A stretch of 64,000 bases of DNA from Methanosarcina sp. DH2 (GCF_020804225.1 NZ_WJBI01000005.1:1-64000), one strand, 5' to 3'. Shown: positions 27,131 to 36,933, counted from the first letter of the stretch. Program-made: numbers and translations. The notes: generated by a model not told the origin, from the sequence alone.

Positions 27131-28561
27131 ATGAAAAACTATGACCTGATTGTGATAGGTACGGGTTCCGGAATGAACTATGTGAACTCTATTATCGATT
27201 CGAACCCAAAGATAAAAGTAGCTGTTATAGATAAGGACGATCCCGGGGGGATCTGTCTGACACGAGGGTGCATCCCTTCAAAACTTCTGCTTTACCCTGC
27301 AGAGCTTATCAGGGAACTTGAGACAGCTCCGCTTTTCGGGATCAAACTCGAGATAAAAGATATTGACTTTCGCATGATTATGGGGCGGATGCGCAGGAAT
27401 ATAGGGGAAGACATCGAGATGGTCAGGCAAGGGTTAACCGAAGGCACTTACCTTGACTATTATCCCGAACCTGCCGAATTCGTTTCTCCGTATACCCTGA
27501 AAGTTGGAGAAGAAACTCTTCACTCAGAGATGATCTTCCTGTGCACGGGCTCAAAGCCTGCAGTCCCACCTGTAAGAGGGCTTGAAGAAACCGGCTATCT
27601 TACAAGCGATACTGTGCTTGAACTCAACGAATGCCCGAAAAGCCTTGCCATTCTCGGAGGAAGTTACATAGGAGCCGAGTACGGGCACTTTTTTTCAGCC
27701 ATGGGAGCTGAAGTCACGGTTATAGGGAGAAATTCACATTTCCTTCCCCAGGAAGAACCTGAAATCTCCGAACTTGCAAGGATAAAGATGTCGGAATATA
27801 TGCGTATCCTTACAAATCACGAAGCTATAGAGGTCAGAAAAGAAAATAACGGGCAAAAAACAGTTATTGCAAAGGAGAGGGATTCGGGAGAAGAGACCAA
27901 AGTTACTGTAGACGAGATCCTCGTAGCAACAGGCAGAGTCCCGAATACTGACATTCTCCACCCCGAAAGGGCAGGAATTAAGACAGATATCCAGGGCTGG
28001 ATTTTAGTTGACGAGTATCTTGAAACATCCCAGCCAAATATCTGGGCTTTCGGAGACGCAAACGGAAAATACCTGCTCAAGCATGTAGGAAACTATGAGT
28101 CCGGAATAGTTTACCTCAATGCGATCATGAAAGAAAAAGTGAAGGCAGACTATCATGCCGTACCGCATGCAGTGTTCTCCTATCCGGAAATTGCAGGCGT
28201 AGGGATGTCAGAAAAGGAAGCCCTTGAGGAATACGGTGAAAATAGGGTAGTCATCGGCTTTAAGCTCTTTGAAGATACGGCAAAAGGAGCTGCTATGGAA
28301 GCCAGAGATTATTTCGTGAAAGTTATCCTGGACAGCCTGGAAGAGAAAATCCTGGGCGCCCATATTATAGGTCCTCATGCCTCGGTCCTGATCCACCAGA
28401 TAATTCCTCTCATGTATACGCCATCGAGAAGTGCAAAGCCAATTATACGCAGTATGGACATCCACCCATCTCTCAGCGAAGTCGTCACCAGAGCCTTTTA
28501 TTCCAGGCTGTCCCCTGAACACTACCATCATGTCATGAAGCACCTCGGGCTTGAGGACTGA
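27131..28561 (+). CDS. Pyridine nucleotide-disulfide oxidoreductase (dihydrolipoamide dehydrogenase-like)
   Basis: 476 residues with the flavoprotein layout. The FAD motif is DLIVIGTGSGMNYV, the active disulfide CLTRGC is followed by IPSK, the NAD(P)-binding motif is AILGGSYIGAEYGHFFSAMG, the second FAD motif is NIWAFGDANGKYLLKH, and the dimerisation domain ends with HPSLSEV, which carries the catalytic His. It reduces a disulfide with NAD(P)H, but the substrate could be lipoamide, a low-molecular-weight thiol or another disulfide. No lipoyl enzyme genes are nearby, so lipoamide is not supported by context. Single gene. Confidence 0.85.
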   Translation: MKNYDLIVIGTGSGMNYVNSIIDSNPKIKVAVIDKDDPGGICLTRGCIPSKLLLYPAELIRELETAPLFGIKLEIKDIDFRMIMGRMRRNIGEDIEMVRQGLTEGTYLDYYPEPAEFVSPYTLKVGEETLHSEMIFLCTGSKPAVPPVRGLEETGYLTSDTVLELNECPKSLAILGGSYIGAEYGHFFSAMGAEVTVIGRNSHFLPQEEPEISELARIKMSEYMRILTNHEAIEVRKENNGQKTVIAKERDSGEETKVTVDEILVATGRVPNTDILHPERAGIKTDIQGWILVDEYLETSQPNIWAFGDANGKYLLKHVGNYESGIVYLNAIMKEKVKADYHAVPHAVFSYPEIAGVGMSEKEALEEYGENRVVIGFKLFEDTAKGAAMEARDYFVKVILDSLEEKILGAHIIGPHASVLIHQIIPLMYTPSRSAKPIIRSMDIHPSLSEVVTRAFYSRLSPEHYHHVMKHLGLED

Positions 28562-28636
28562 AAAGCTTAGTTTGAAGGTTAAATCTCAGTTTTAAGGCTA
28601 AAAACCGCTGAGAGGACGAATCAAGTACTGAAAGAC

Positions 28637-28664
28637 GGACCGCCAGACAAACCGGCGGGGCGTT
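28637..28664. repeat. REP-like palindrome (CGCCAGACAAACCGGCG type)
   Basis: Imperfect inverted repeat between two convergent gene ends. Related palindromes occur near 31441, 41011, 45972 and 52501. Such elements may act as bidirectional terminators. Confidence 0.45.
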
Positions 28665-28720
28665 CTACAGTCTTTAGATTGAAAACTGGCTTCAGAGGCT
28701 AAAGAAAGTGTTTCAGGGCT

Positions 28721-31084
28721 TTAAGCCCTGTACGTTGCAGCCCACTCCGGCTTTTCCGGCGGGTTTTTCTCCAGCATTTCTCTCCATTTTTCATCGGTTA
28801 GTCGGTCGGACATGGGCTGTTTGAATTCGTAATAGCTCATCACTGGCCCTGCAGCCAGGAAAATCCTGCCGTCAGGAAGCTTATAAGCCACAATCACCAT
28901 ATCCACGTACCCTGTCCCTTCCTCAAGCACAAGTTTATCATTTGGTTCCGTGTGGACATCTGCAACAAGAGTAGTTTTCCTGGCTTCTTCGTCGGCATCC
29001 ACGCTCATTTTGATAATTTCTCCAAACTCGAAGATGTAATATTTGTCCTCTTCCGTAAGTTCCTCATTTTTAAGTTCCTTTTCGGAAATCTCGATAAGTT
29101 TTTCCAGGGTGCTCTCGAGGCTTTCAAATCTTCCTCCTGTATCTTCATCAAGAGCATCCATTTCTTCAAGCCCGTCTGCAGTCATCCGGTTGAAAGCCAG
29201 CAGCCTGTTATAAAATTCAGGCACAGGTTCCACATATCCCACGGGTTTATCGCCAAATACAGGAAGTCCCTCCTCAATTCCATAACTTTGCTTAGCATAG
29301 AGAATTGTATCGTGTCTCAGTTCAGTCCACGAGGCCAGCGAGGTGCTCAGTTCTTTGTCCTGCCAGGCATCGGTTTGCATAAAAGTCGGGTATCCTGAAT
29401 AGTAGTCTTTCAGAAGGGGCTGGAGGGAATAAAGCCAGGACCAGTAAAGGTTCCTGTTCCAGTCGGCTGCGCTGAAGTTCGAAAACTCCGAATCCAGTTC
29501 CCCGTACCGGAGACTATAATTTTGATAGCTGGAATCATTCAGTTCATCAAGCCAGTAAACAGCCCTTTCCGAGCCAAGAAGGGCCATAGCATCAAGCCCG
29601 CGAGGGAAGCCCCTGTTGTTTCCGTATTCGGAGTATCTATAGGTAAAAGGCACATGTTCCTGATTTCCGGTGTACTCATTAGTATAGGGGCCGGTAAGCC
29701 TGGAGAAAATGTAAGAGTCCGGGACAAAACGTTGTCCCATGAATCTGAAACCTTTCGTATCCTCAAGGAGTTCATCGGCCTGCTCAGCTGTTAGAATAAG
29801 CTCATGGGTTCCGCTTCCTGTGCCTCCGTAGATCTCCGGGCTCCGGTATCCGGCAAGTTCTACTTTTAGCTCTTCCATCGTTGTTGCATTAAAATTCCTT
29901 GACTCGTTTCCAAATACCGTCTCCATCGCTTCCATATATTCATAAGGTCCAAGATCATCAGAGACGCCGACATAAAAAGCAGTGATTGCGTAAATCCTGT
30001 CCCATTTTGTAAGGAGATCCAGGTTGTCTTCGAGCCGGGAAGTGATCAGGCTTGCCTGGATGGTCTGGATGCGGGCTTCTTTTTCCGGGTCTTCAGCCTG
30101 GATCAATTTGCCTTTAAGCAGCATGCTCATCCTGCCGTGCCATATAAAGGCCTTAAAGTAATTCTTCAGGATTTCGGAGCGGGTATAGTGGCCTCTTGGC
30201 ACGTACTGAGAATAATCTTCTTTATAAAGGAAAGTCGGAGAGGGAGCAAAGCCTTCGTGAGCTTTGATAAGACTTAGTTCAGCTTCGACATCATCTTTTA
30301 CAAACGCAGGAATCTCAAACTGATACTTTTCCCTTGCTGCAGGGTCAAAGTACGTTCCTGCTTCCTGGTCGTAAGGATTTTCAATCTCCTTCATTTGCTC
30401 CTCTTTGGGCTGGAGCAGGCTCAAAGCAACTGCGAAGTAGGCTGCATTTCTTCTTGCGGCCTCCTTTTCTTCCCCTGAAGCTCTATTATGATCCTCTACG
30501 GATGCGTTAAGCAAGGCATTATCAAGCTCCCATAAAAGGTCGTACAATTCATTTTGCTCGACCTGGCTCATGCTATCGTCAAACTGGACGTGGTAGAGAT
30601 GGAGAAGGGTATCCGAAGTTATAAAAATCAGCTGTCCTTCGTTTCCAAGTCTGTTATACATAGCAGTGATATCTTCTTCCTTCGGATTGTAAGGGTTGGA
30701 TATCACCACAAATCCATTTTCCTTCAGCTTCTCCAGGGCTGCCTCATCTGTCAAAAATCTCTGCGAAAACTCTTCGTAATTCATAATATCCGATTCTTTC
30801 AGGGGCAGGTCGTACTGGGGAGCTTTCAGCTCTATATCCAGGGCTTCAAGCCTGTAGTTTCCCGCAAGAGGGGAACTTCCTGCTTCAAAACCGGAAAGAT
30901 TTACTGCTTCAGCTTTCAAATAACCTGTCGAAGAGCTTCTATCATTGTCCACTTCTTCTTTCTGTTCTGTCCCGTTCTCACCTTTTAACACGGAACTTTG
31001 CTCCAGGCATCCTCCTGTAAAAAGGGAGACTAAAAAAATAAGAAACATCAAAAGAGTTACAACTGTCTGAGTTCGATTCTTCAT
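28721..31084 (-). CDS. DUF3160 lipoprotein
   Basis: 787 residues. The N-terminal signal ends in a lipobox-like FTGGC (Cys 26), so it is probably secreted and lipid-anchored. The remainder matches DUF3160: ITSDTLLHLYHVQFDDSM, KAFIWHGRMSMLLKG and RGLDAMALLGSERA, with ELRHDTILYAKQSYG near the C-terminal third. Family function is unknown; these are large helical extracellular proteins in archaea and bacteria. It is a single gene with a 540-base upstream region. Start ATG 31084 is the only one giving the signal. Confidence 0.85.
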   Translation of the reverse strand: MKNRTQTVVTLLMFLIFLVSLFTGGCLEQSSVLKGENGTEQKEEVDNDRSSSTGYLKAEAVNLSGFEAGSSPLAGNYRLEALDIELKAPQYDLPLKESDIMNYEEFSQRFLTDEAALEKLKENGFVVISNPYNPKEEDITAMYNRLGNEGQLIFITSDTLLHLYHVQFDDSMSQVEQNELYDLLWELDNALLNASVEDHNRASGEEKEAARRNAAYFAVALSLLQPKEEQMKEIENPYDQEAGTYFDPAAREKYQFEIPAFVKDDVEAELSLIKAHEGFAPSPTFLYKEDYSQYVPRGHYTRSEILKNYFKAFIWHGRMSMLLKGKLIQAEDPEKEARIQTIQASLITSRLEDNLDLLTKWDRIYAITAFYVGVSDDLGPYEYMEAMETVFGNESRNFNATTMEELKVELAGYRSPEIYGGTGSGTHELILTAEQADELLEDTKGFRFMGQRFVPDSYIFSRLTGPYTNEYTGNQEHVPFTYRYSEYGNNRGFPRGLDAMALLGSERAVYWLDELNDSSYQNYSLRYGELDSEFSNFSAADWNRNLYWSWLYSLQPLLKDYYSGYPTFMQTDAWQDKELSTSLASWTELRHDTILYAKQSYGIEEGLPVFGDKPVGYVEPVPEFYNRLLAFNRMTADGLEEMDALDEDTGGRFESLESTLEKLIEISEKELKNEELTEEDKYYIFEFGEIIKMSVDADEEARKTTLVADVHTEPNDKLVLEEGTGYVDMVIVAYKLPDGRIFLAAGPVMSYYEFKQPMSDRLTDEKWREMLEKNPPEKPEWAATYRA

Positions 31085-31628
31085 TATTTCATCTCGGTCG
31101 CTTTGGATCAGTATTTAATTCGAATTTTGCTCGCTCAGAAAGGTGGGGTTTTACCTTCTAAGTCCAGGGTTCAGATTATTCCTGTTTTGCAACCGAAGAC
31201 CTGTATATGGGGTCAAACATTTTAAAAAATTATCTTTTCCATATGTTATTCTCATTACAATATTTCAATCTATTCAAAATCCGGTTAAGTGTGATCCAAC
31301 TAAAAAATTTGATAAATAAAAAGCTGAAAGAAATAAAAGCTGCCTAAAATATACTTTCCTAAGAACACCTTATTCAAGGCTTATCTTACATTTATTGTCC
31401 AGGTTTTTAATCTTCTTTCAGGATTTTGCTTCTTTTTTTGACTGGCCGTCAGACAGGCTGGCGTGAGCGACCTGTAATATTGAATTAAAAACGGTTTTGG
31501 GGGTCAAGGTAAACATTTTTCGGGCCAGGTAAAGCGTTTCTCTATAGAATCGGTTTCTTCATTAACCTTATCGGTTCACCGCTTTATTTCTCCTACCCTG
31601 GCGGCAGGCTCTCTATAGCTTTACGCAG
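31085..31628. other. Intergenic gap
   Basis: AT-rich, with a REP-like palindrome at about 31441-31470 (GGCCGTCAGACAGGCTGGCG). No gene is seen. Confidence 0.45.
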
Positions 31629-32579
31629 TTATTTCTTTATCAGGTCAAAAACCCACCTGCTAACGCCTGGAGCAACATTTCCGGTGCGCCTGTAAAATTC
31701 AACCTCGAGCCCCATTTTTTCATACTCTTCGATCAATTCCGGGATCTGGTTCTCGGTTTTGAAAGTGTAAAAGTGGATATAGCCTCCCTTTTTTATAAGC
31801 CCTGAAACCTCACCGAGAAAATGGTCCATGCCGTAAGGAGTTGGCACAATTGCTCTGTCAAACCCATTTTTTGGAACCTGAAAACCTGCAGCTTCTTCTG
31901 GTTCGGAGCAGGCAGGTACACGAGAGAAAATTGTACCCTCGGTCTCAACTGCGTTTCCGATCTCATTATCAGGCTTTAAAGAACCTTGATGGCGGTTTAA
32001 ATAACCCGGATGGTGAAGAACGCATTCAGCATCTCCCTGAATAACGGTCACCTGTCCCTCAAGCCTGTTCAGTCGTATGTTTTCTTTCAGGCAGGCACAG
32101 GCGTCAGGATTTATTTCGATTGCATAAACCATTGCCCCTTTTCCTGCAGACGGGAGAACAAAGGGTCCCACTCCTGCAAAAGGGATAAGAACATATTCAC
32201 CGGGGAGAACTTTTGAGGCTATACGTGCTCTTTCCCAGTAAAGCCTGGGATTGAAAAAAACTTTCCTTACATCCATTCTGTAAACGTAGCCGTTTTCCCT
32301 GTGAAAAGTTTCTGCAGATTCCCCTGAAAGAAGCTCAAAGTGAGCCACCCTGCGCTCCCCCTCAAGCTTGCTGATTTTATTAAGCACAGCTCGTGTATTG
32401 CCTCTCATTGAAAGAATTTTCGAGACAATAGCCTCTCTATAAGCTTCAAGCTCCGAGGGAATTGAAATTACTGCAACGTCCCCTACATAGTTAAAGCGTT
32501 TTGGAACCAGGTTGAGAAGGGGTTCTTCAACTATTCCTCTCATAGCATCTCGCAGGGTCACTCTATCTCGAAAACTCAT
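31629..32579 (-). CDS. Trm5/Tyw2-like tRNA methyltransferase
   Basis: 316 residues, class I SAM-dependent methyltransferase. An N-terminal domain (PKRFNYVGDVAVISIPSEL) precedes the Rossmann core: FFNPRLYWERARIASKV, the SAM loop VLIPFAGVGPFVLP, and VYAIEINPDACACLKENI. The catalytic strand reads DRAIVPTPYGMDHFL, in place of the NLP motif of classic Trm5. This groups with the Met-10+-like enzymes acting on tRNA position 37 (m1G37 or wyosine pathway). An unusual hydrophilic insertion lies at about 193-232. Single gene. Which of the Trm5-related activities it has is uncertain. Confidence 0.8.
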   Translation of the reverse strand: MSFRDRVTLRDAMRGIVEEPLLNLVPKRFNYVGDVAVISIPSELEAYREAIVSKILSMRGNTRAVLNKISKLEGERRVAHFELLSGESAETFHRENGYVYRMDVRKVFFNPRLYWERARIASKVLPGEYVLIPFAGVGPFVLPSAGKGAMVYAIEINPDACACLKENIRLNRLEGQVTVIQGDAECVLHHPGYLNRHQGSLKPDNEIGNAVETEGTIFSRVPACSEPEEAAGFQVPKNGFDRAIVPTPYGMDHFLGEVSGLIKKGGYIHFYTFKTENQIPELIEEYEKMGLEVEFYRRTGNVAPGVSRWVFDLIKK

Positions 32580-33061
32580 TCCATCATGCCTCTCTCAGAA
32601 AGATCAGGTACCTTTCATTCATTCAGGTTCTTTCTCAGGATAATTAATTATTCAGGCATCTCATCTTTCCAAACATTTATTATATTTCGCTTTCAATCTC
32701 TAACTTTCAGTCTATTAAGTGCGTTATAAGTTGCGTTATTAGTTGTGTTTTTTTCTGTTGAAAGACAGTGCAAGATGTACAGAGTGATCAAGAGAATTGA
32801 AGTATCAAGAGAATTGAAGTATCAAGAGAATTGAAGTATCAAGAGAATTGAAGTATCAAGTTAATTGAAGTATCAAGTTAATTGAAGTAAAAAATAGAAA
32901 TTACGAAAAAAGAGAATTCAGATTGCAAAAAAATAAAAGAGCCAAAATTATATAAATAAAAGGGTTGAAATTACAAAAGCTACAAAATGAAACAGAACCT
33001 GAAAAAAAGAAGAAGCGAAAAAGAGATACAAGTTGGTCCTGAGTACACACAGGAAAATTAG
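32580..33061. other. Intergenic region with minisatellite
   Basis: No gene. It holds the 17-bp tandem repeat at 32787-32888 and an AT-rich stretch before the pyrophosphatase-like gene. Confidence 0.5.
32787..32888. repeat. 17-bp tandem repeat, six copies
   Basis: Exactly six head-to-tail copies of ATCAAGAGAATTGAAGT (the last two have TTAATT in place of GAATT), in total 102 bp. This is the cleanest of the window's many minisatellites. Confidence 0.9.
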
Positions 33062-33469
33062 ATGAAAATAATTATAGAAACTCCCAAATACAGTTTTTCG
33101 AAATACCGAAGAACAGAAAATGGATATGAAAGAGCTTTCTTTTCTCCCCTGCCCACCATCTTTAATTATGGTTTCATAGAAGGCACAAAAGGACCTGACG
33201 GCATGGAAGAAGATGTTGTCGTGCTAGGACCCCGCCTGCCCACGGGAAGCACCTTTGAAAGAGAAGGTTTTGACGGGATTGTAAGGTTCCTTGACGATTC
33301 TATTCGGGATGACAAGAGACTGATACATATCAGCGGTTTTTGCTCTCCATCCCTGCTGGCCTTCTATTTCAGGCTTTATGCCCTTTTCAAAATCTTTCTA
33401 TATGCTTTTCGTGAGGGAAAAATTACAAAATGCCGGTTTGAAGGCATTCTACTAGAAAAATCAAACTGA
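33062..33469 (+). CDS. Family I inorganic pyrophosphatase-like protein, short
   Basis: 135 residues with the order of motifs of soluble family I pyrophosphatase: IIIETPKYSFSKYRR, SPLPTIFNYGFIEGTKGPDG, EEDVVVLGPRLPTGS and a later DDSIRDDKRLIH. The family is normally about 170-180 residues and ends with a longer helix. Several metal-binding acidic positions (DG.EED, DD) are kept, but the usual DPxD is replaced by MEED, so activity is uncertain. It could be a divergent enzyme or a binding protein. The gene stands alone. Confidence 0.65.
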   Translation: MKIIIETPKYSFSKYRRTENGYERAFFSPLPTIFNYGFIEGTKGPDGMEEDVVVLGPRLPTGSTFEREGFDGIVRFLDDSIRDDKRLIHISGFCSPSLLAFYFRLYALFKIFLYAFREGKITKCRFEGILLEKSN

Positions 33470-33780
33470 TTTAGATAAATTAAGCTGCTGCTTCAGTTTC
33501 TCTTTTTGTTTCGGATATTGCCTGCGAATCTGAAAACTAAACCATAAAATGTTTTCAGCTTAGATCTTCTATAGTTCTCTATATTGTGAGACTTTTAATA
33601 TTTTCTAATGTCGTCAAAAATTTATCATTCTTCTCCAGATGCAGTCAATCAAAAAAAGCCATAAAAGAGTAAAAAATCTTAAGATTTAAGTTGGAGATTA
33701 GATTACGAAAGATACAACCCATTTCTTTACGTTCTAATCTCCGGTAAAACACCTACTAATATGCCTTGCCATGCTCGAAT

Positions 33781-34188
33781 TCAGGCAGGGATTTCTTTTG
33801 CCAGGATATAAGCGACCATTCCAGAGTTTAACTTGCTTTCCCTTGAAACCTTTTTCTCAATCTCTTCAGTGGCTTTACCTTCGATTTTCATATCCTTAAT
33901 CTTTTCAATTACTGAAGAGGGAATTGAGTAATATTCGGTTATATCTTTCCTGTGCCCCCAGACATCCCCTTCGATAAGCTGGACTCTCTGCATCTGAAGG
34001 AACATTTCTATGGATTTTGAAACGGTACGCATGTATGATTTAGGTAACTGGATTACCTCAATCTTCGGGCATGTTTCAACCAGTCCAAAGATGTCTTTGT
34101 TTGAAGGTCTGAAAGCCAGGTGAACAAGACGCTCATTTGGATTTAATGTAAAGATTTCTTCTCTCGAACTAACCACTCTTATTCTCAT
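33781..34188 (-). CDS. DUF1699 protein
   Basis: About 135 residues, predicted alpha/beta and soluble: MRIRVVSSREEIFTLNPNE, LVETCPKIEVIQLPKSYMRT and a helical C-terminus. It matches DUF1699, known mainly from Methanosarcinales and without an assigned function. Start ATG 34188 is chosen because GGGGAG lies about 7 bases before it; the frame also opens 15 bases earlier. Monocistronic. Confidence 0.75.
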   Translation of the reverse strand: MRIRVVSSREEIFTLNPNERLVHLAFRPSNKDIFGLVETCPKIEVIQLPKSYMRTVSKSIEMFLQMQRVQLIEGDVWGHRKDITEYYSIPSSVIEKIKDMKIEGKATEEIEKKVSRESKLNSGMVAYILAKEIPA

Positions 34189-34203
34189 ATTTTTTCTCCC
34201 CAC

Positions 34204-34749
34204 TCTTAAGTTCTTTTTTGATTGTACTTTGATATAATGTACACATACTTACTATAAATAGTTATTTCATTGAACTAATATTATTTTGATAGTATTCCGA
34301 AGACCCTAATCATATTAGATTTACCAAATTGATCTAAAAAAGCCAAAAATGGAATAAAAATGGTTTTTTCAAATTATTCTTTCCATTTTTACTTTAATTT
34401 TCACTCTCTTTCATATTATAGTTTCTTATAATTATTGGCGCAACTATTTTCAATTGTTACTTATTTCAGCTTCAGGTTTATAATGAAACTTTCTTCTTTT
34501 CAATTTTTAAGTTCATTTGAAATTCTCAAAAATCTTACTTTTACTTATTAGTTTTTTGTGTCTAAATGTAGTGTCTGTGCAAAGGTCCGCTTGATCCTTT
34601 TCACTTACACAAGTTTTCTCAAATTATAGAATTTCTACGGCTGCAAGATTCAGAAGATAAGGTATAAAAGGTATCATTAAGTACAGTAAAATTAATTATA
34701 AAATGTTGAGTGAAAAGAAGACGGAAAACAAATAGGAAGTAAGGAAAAG
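34204..34749. other. AT-rich gap
   Basis: About 550 very AT-rich bases upstream of the DUF1699 gene and of the surface-protein remnant. No gene or RNA is seen. Confidence 0.4.
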
Positions 34750-35190
34750 TTATATTCAACAGCTATAGCTTCAACAGCCTGGATTTTACTTTTAGTTCTC
34801 ATTTTTCTACGGCATCGGCAGCTCCTGTACGAAGTAATCAGCTCACGGTAAATGAAACTCAGATCACAACTAATGCATCAGATCAGTACAATCCTGCGAT
34901 CTACGGTGACGGGATTTCGTTGCGCCAATCGATCCATACTAGATTGGCGCAACGAAAAATTGGATCTCTACATGTACAACCTTTCTACTTCCAAGGAAAC
35001 TCCAATTCCCATAAATGGAATCATGCCCTATAATCCTGTAGTCTATGGAGATAGGATAGTTTGGGGAGATGTGATTATCCCAATGAATATCCGCATCCTG
35101 TTATCTATTTGTACGACTTCCCCACTCCCAAACAAACTCAGATCTCCGCAAGCGAGTATTTTTCAGACAAGGTGGAGGTTTTTTCATAGA
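34750..35190 (+). pseudogene. Decayed beta-propeller surface protein
   Basis: Spread over three frames are a signal-like segment (STAIASTAWILLLVLIF), then TITTN-type repeats typical of Methanosarcina beta-propeller surface proteins (ASDQYNPAIYGDG, LDLYMYNLSTSKETPI, NPVVYGDRIVWGD), and an end reading DYPNEYPHPVIYLYDF to UAG at about 35188. Frameshifts lie near 34806 and 35072. Part of one repeat has been replaced by a perfect inverted repeat (34915-34957). No intact start is seen. It is clearly a dead gene. Confidence 0.7.
34915..34957. repeat. Perfect 16-bp inverted repeat
   Basis: Arms 34915-34930 (TTTCGTTGCGCCAATC) and 34942-34957 are exact reverse complements with an 11-base loop, inside the surface-protein remnant. 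The right arm fits the expected coding sequence less well than the flanks do, which suggests that one arm was copied from the other. Confidence 0.85.
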
Positions 35191-35445
35191 ATATATCTTC
35201 TGTCCTTGCCCGCTGTATAGTTAATATTCGGGATCAGGATTCCAGGTGCACCTGATATTTGTTTTTTCTATTATTTGTGGTGGAAGAATGGCTCAAGGCG
35301 CTGCAAAGAATAAATAAGAAAAATCATTCCGATTGCCCCGCCTGTGGTAATAACAACCGGTTTTTCGTCAGCTACCTGATCGTTCAGAAATTTCGAGTGT
35401 GGTTATTTTTTCATGTCAGGCGAGAAGTATCGAAACCTTTTTAAG

Positions 35446-35507
35446 TTCACAATTGTTACTATGCTCAAGTTCACAATTGTTAATTTATCCAGGTTCACAA
35501 CTGTAAG
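35446..35507. promoter_or_regulatory. Three sulfur-type operators at 24-bp spacing
   Basis: TTCACAATTGT starts at 35446 and again at 35470, and TTCACAACTGT starts at 35494: exactly 24 bp apart each time. Each matches the left ten or eleven bases of the palindrome TTCACAATTGTGAA; the right half-sites are degraded. They lie 70-130 bases before the radical SAM gene and next to a TATA-like CTTTTTAAG. The regular spacing suggests co-operative binding on nearly the same helix face. Confidence 0.7.
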
Positions 35508-35574
35508 CAGTGCTGCTTACCGGAAATTTGCCGGGGTCATATAGCATTACTTCAATTTTATCGAGTGCATAAAT

Positions 35575-36570
35575 ATGAATACCGAACTGAGTGCAACTGT
35601 CAAGGCAGAACTGCTGAGTATAGGGAGTGTCAGGATAGATCCTGCGCTTCTGCCTGTGCAGCTCAAAAGTCTGGCTACAGCCGGGCCCGGAGCAGGTGTT
35701 TCTTCCATTTTTTTCAGGTCAGGAGAACGACGGGTACGCCTTACGATTAATGAGCTTTCTCCTTTGCGTGCGGTGGCAAAGGATGGAAAAGTAGTCTTGA
35801 TTAAAGGAGACAATGTGATTGCCAGAGGCATGCTCGAGCACCCACTCTGCCACTGCCCGGAACAGGCATACATCACACTGTCCGAAAAATGTGTATACGA
35901 TTGCAAGTTCTGCCCGGTGCCGAAAATGGAGGGCGGGATAAAAGACAGTAAAAAGGTACACAGAATGGTCGCAGAAGCTTATGCAACAGGTGAACTGAAG
36001 GCAATTTCCCTTACCAGCGGGGTAGCGGTCTCGCCAGAGAAAGAAGTCCAGAGAATGGAGGACATCGTAAAGCAGCTTAAGCGTGAATACGATCTGCCAG
36101 TAGGGGTTTCTGTCTATCCCACAAAACATTCCTCGGAAAGACTCTACGCTGCAGGGGCATGTGAGATAAAATACAATGTTGAGACTATGGACCCTGAAAT
36201 TTTCCGCCGCGTCTGTCCGGATCTTTCCCTCCAGATAGTGCTTGATTCGCTCGAAAATGCAGTGGATTATTTTGGCAGAAACAGGGTCTCTTCGAACTTT
36301 ATAATAGGACTTGGAGAAAGCGACGAAACTGTCCGAAAAGGGCTCAAGCAGCTTACGGACCGGTATGTGATCCCTATCCTCAGGCCCATATCACCCCATC
36401 CTCTAAGAAAAGATGCAATAAGCATCCATCGACCGAGTGCTAATAGGCTTCTGAAACTTGGAGGTGTGCTGAAGGAGATGCTTGACTGCCAGTCCCTCTG
36501 TGCAGAAAAATCGCAAACAATGTGCCTCCTCTGTACTGGTTGTGATCTTACGCCTCATAGAGATCTTTGA
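35575..36570 (+). CDS. Radical SAM protein with Cys-rich tail (BioB-like)
   Basis: 331 residues. The radical SAM cluster motif CVYDCKFC (C106, C110, C113) sits in a TIM-barrel-like core with FIIGLGESDETVRKGL. Two further cysteines (92, 94) precede it. The C-terminus has five more (C305, C309, C317, C320, C323; CX3CX7CX2CX2C), enough for an auxiliary Fe-S cluster as in sulfur-inserting or dehydrogenating radical SAM enzymes. It resembles biotin-synthase-like proteins, but no biotin genes are near. The promoter carries three sulfur-island operators, so sulfur-related chemistry is a fair guess. The substrate is unknown. Confidence 0.8.
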   Translation: MNTELSATVKAELLSIGSVRIDPALLPVQLKSLATAGPGAGVSSIFFRSGERRVRLTINELSPLRAVAKDGKVVLIKGDNVIARGMLEHPLCHCPEQAYITLSEKCVYDCKFCPVPKMEGGIKDSKKVHRMVAEAYATGELKAISLTSGVAVSPEKEVQRMEDIVKQLKREYDLPVGVSVYPTKHSSERLYAAGACEIKYNVETMDPEIFRRVCPDLSLQIVLDSLENAVDYFGRNRVSSNFIIGLGESDETVRKGLKQLTDRYVIPILRPISPHPLRKDAISIHRPSANRLLKLGGVLKEMLDCQSLCAEKSQTMCLLCTGCDLTPHRDL

Positions 36571-36654
36571 AAGCGTGATTGACTTGAAAGCGTGATTGAT
36601 TTGAAAGCTATGATTGATTTGAAAGCTATGATTAACTTGAAAGCCGTGATTAAC
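36567..36654. repeat. 17-18 bp tandem repeat, five copies
   Basis: Units of TTGAAAGCGTGATTGAC and TTGAAAGCTATGATTGAT start at the stop codon of the radical SAM gene, whose TGA is part of the first copy. Confidence 0.8.
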
Positions 36655-36933
36655 TCAGATTTGAATATTGATTATTCCGGTTCATGATCTAGAGATCTCA
36701 GCCCTCTTTTTTGTCCTTATTCATAATAACAGATCTTAACAGCTCTTCAGACAATTCTTGAAAAAAGATATAGTTTCAAATTAGTCTATTAGTTTAAAAT
36801 TAGTCTATTCTTTCCTTTTTATTTAGTTTTTTAGCCTATTATGGATATATTTTGTTAATATTTGGGCTTAGAGGGACAAAATAGCGCGATTTACGGAAAT
36901 ATTTATAAAACTCGGATCTGAACAGTTGAGTAC

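Noticed and set aside
28208-28543. Long minus-strand frames inside the flavin oxidoreductase and other large genes
   Set aside because: They are shadows of well-supported genes on the other strand.
32787-32888. CRISPR-like array
   Set aside because: Units are directly head to tail with no spacers; it is a simple minisatellite.
35259-35444. 61-codon frame with CPAC motif before the radical SAM operators
   Set aside because: It lies in a region of decayed sequence, has no ribosome site and no second half of a zinc ribbon.
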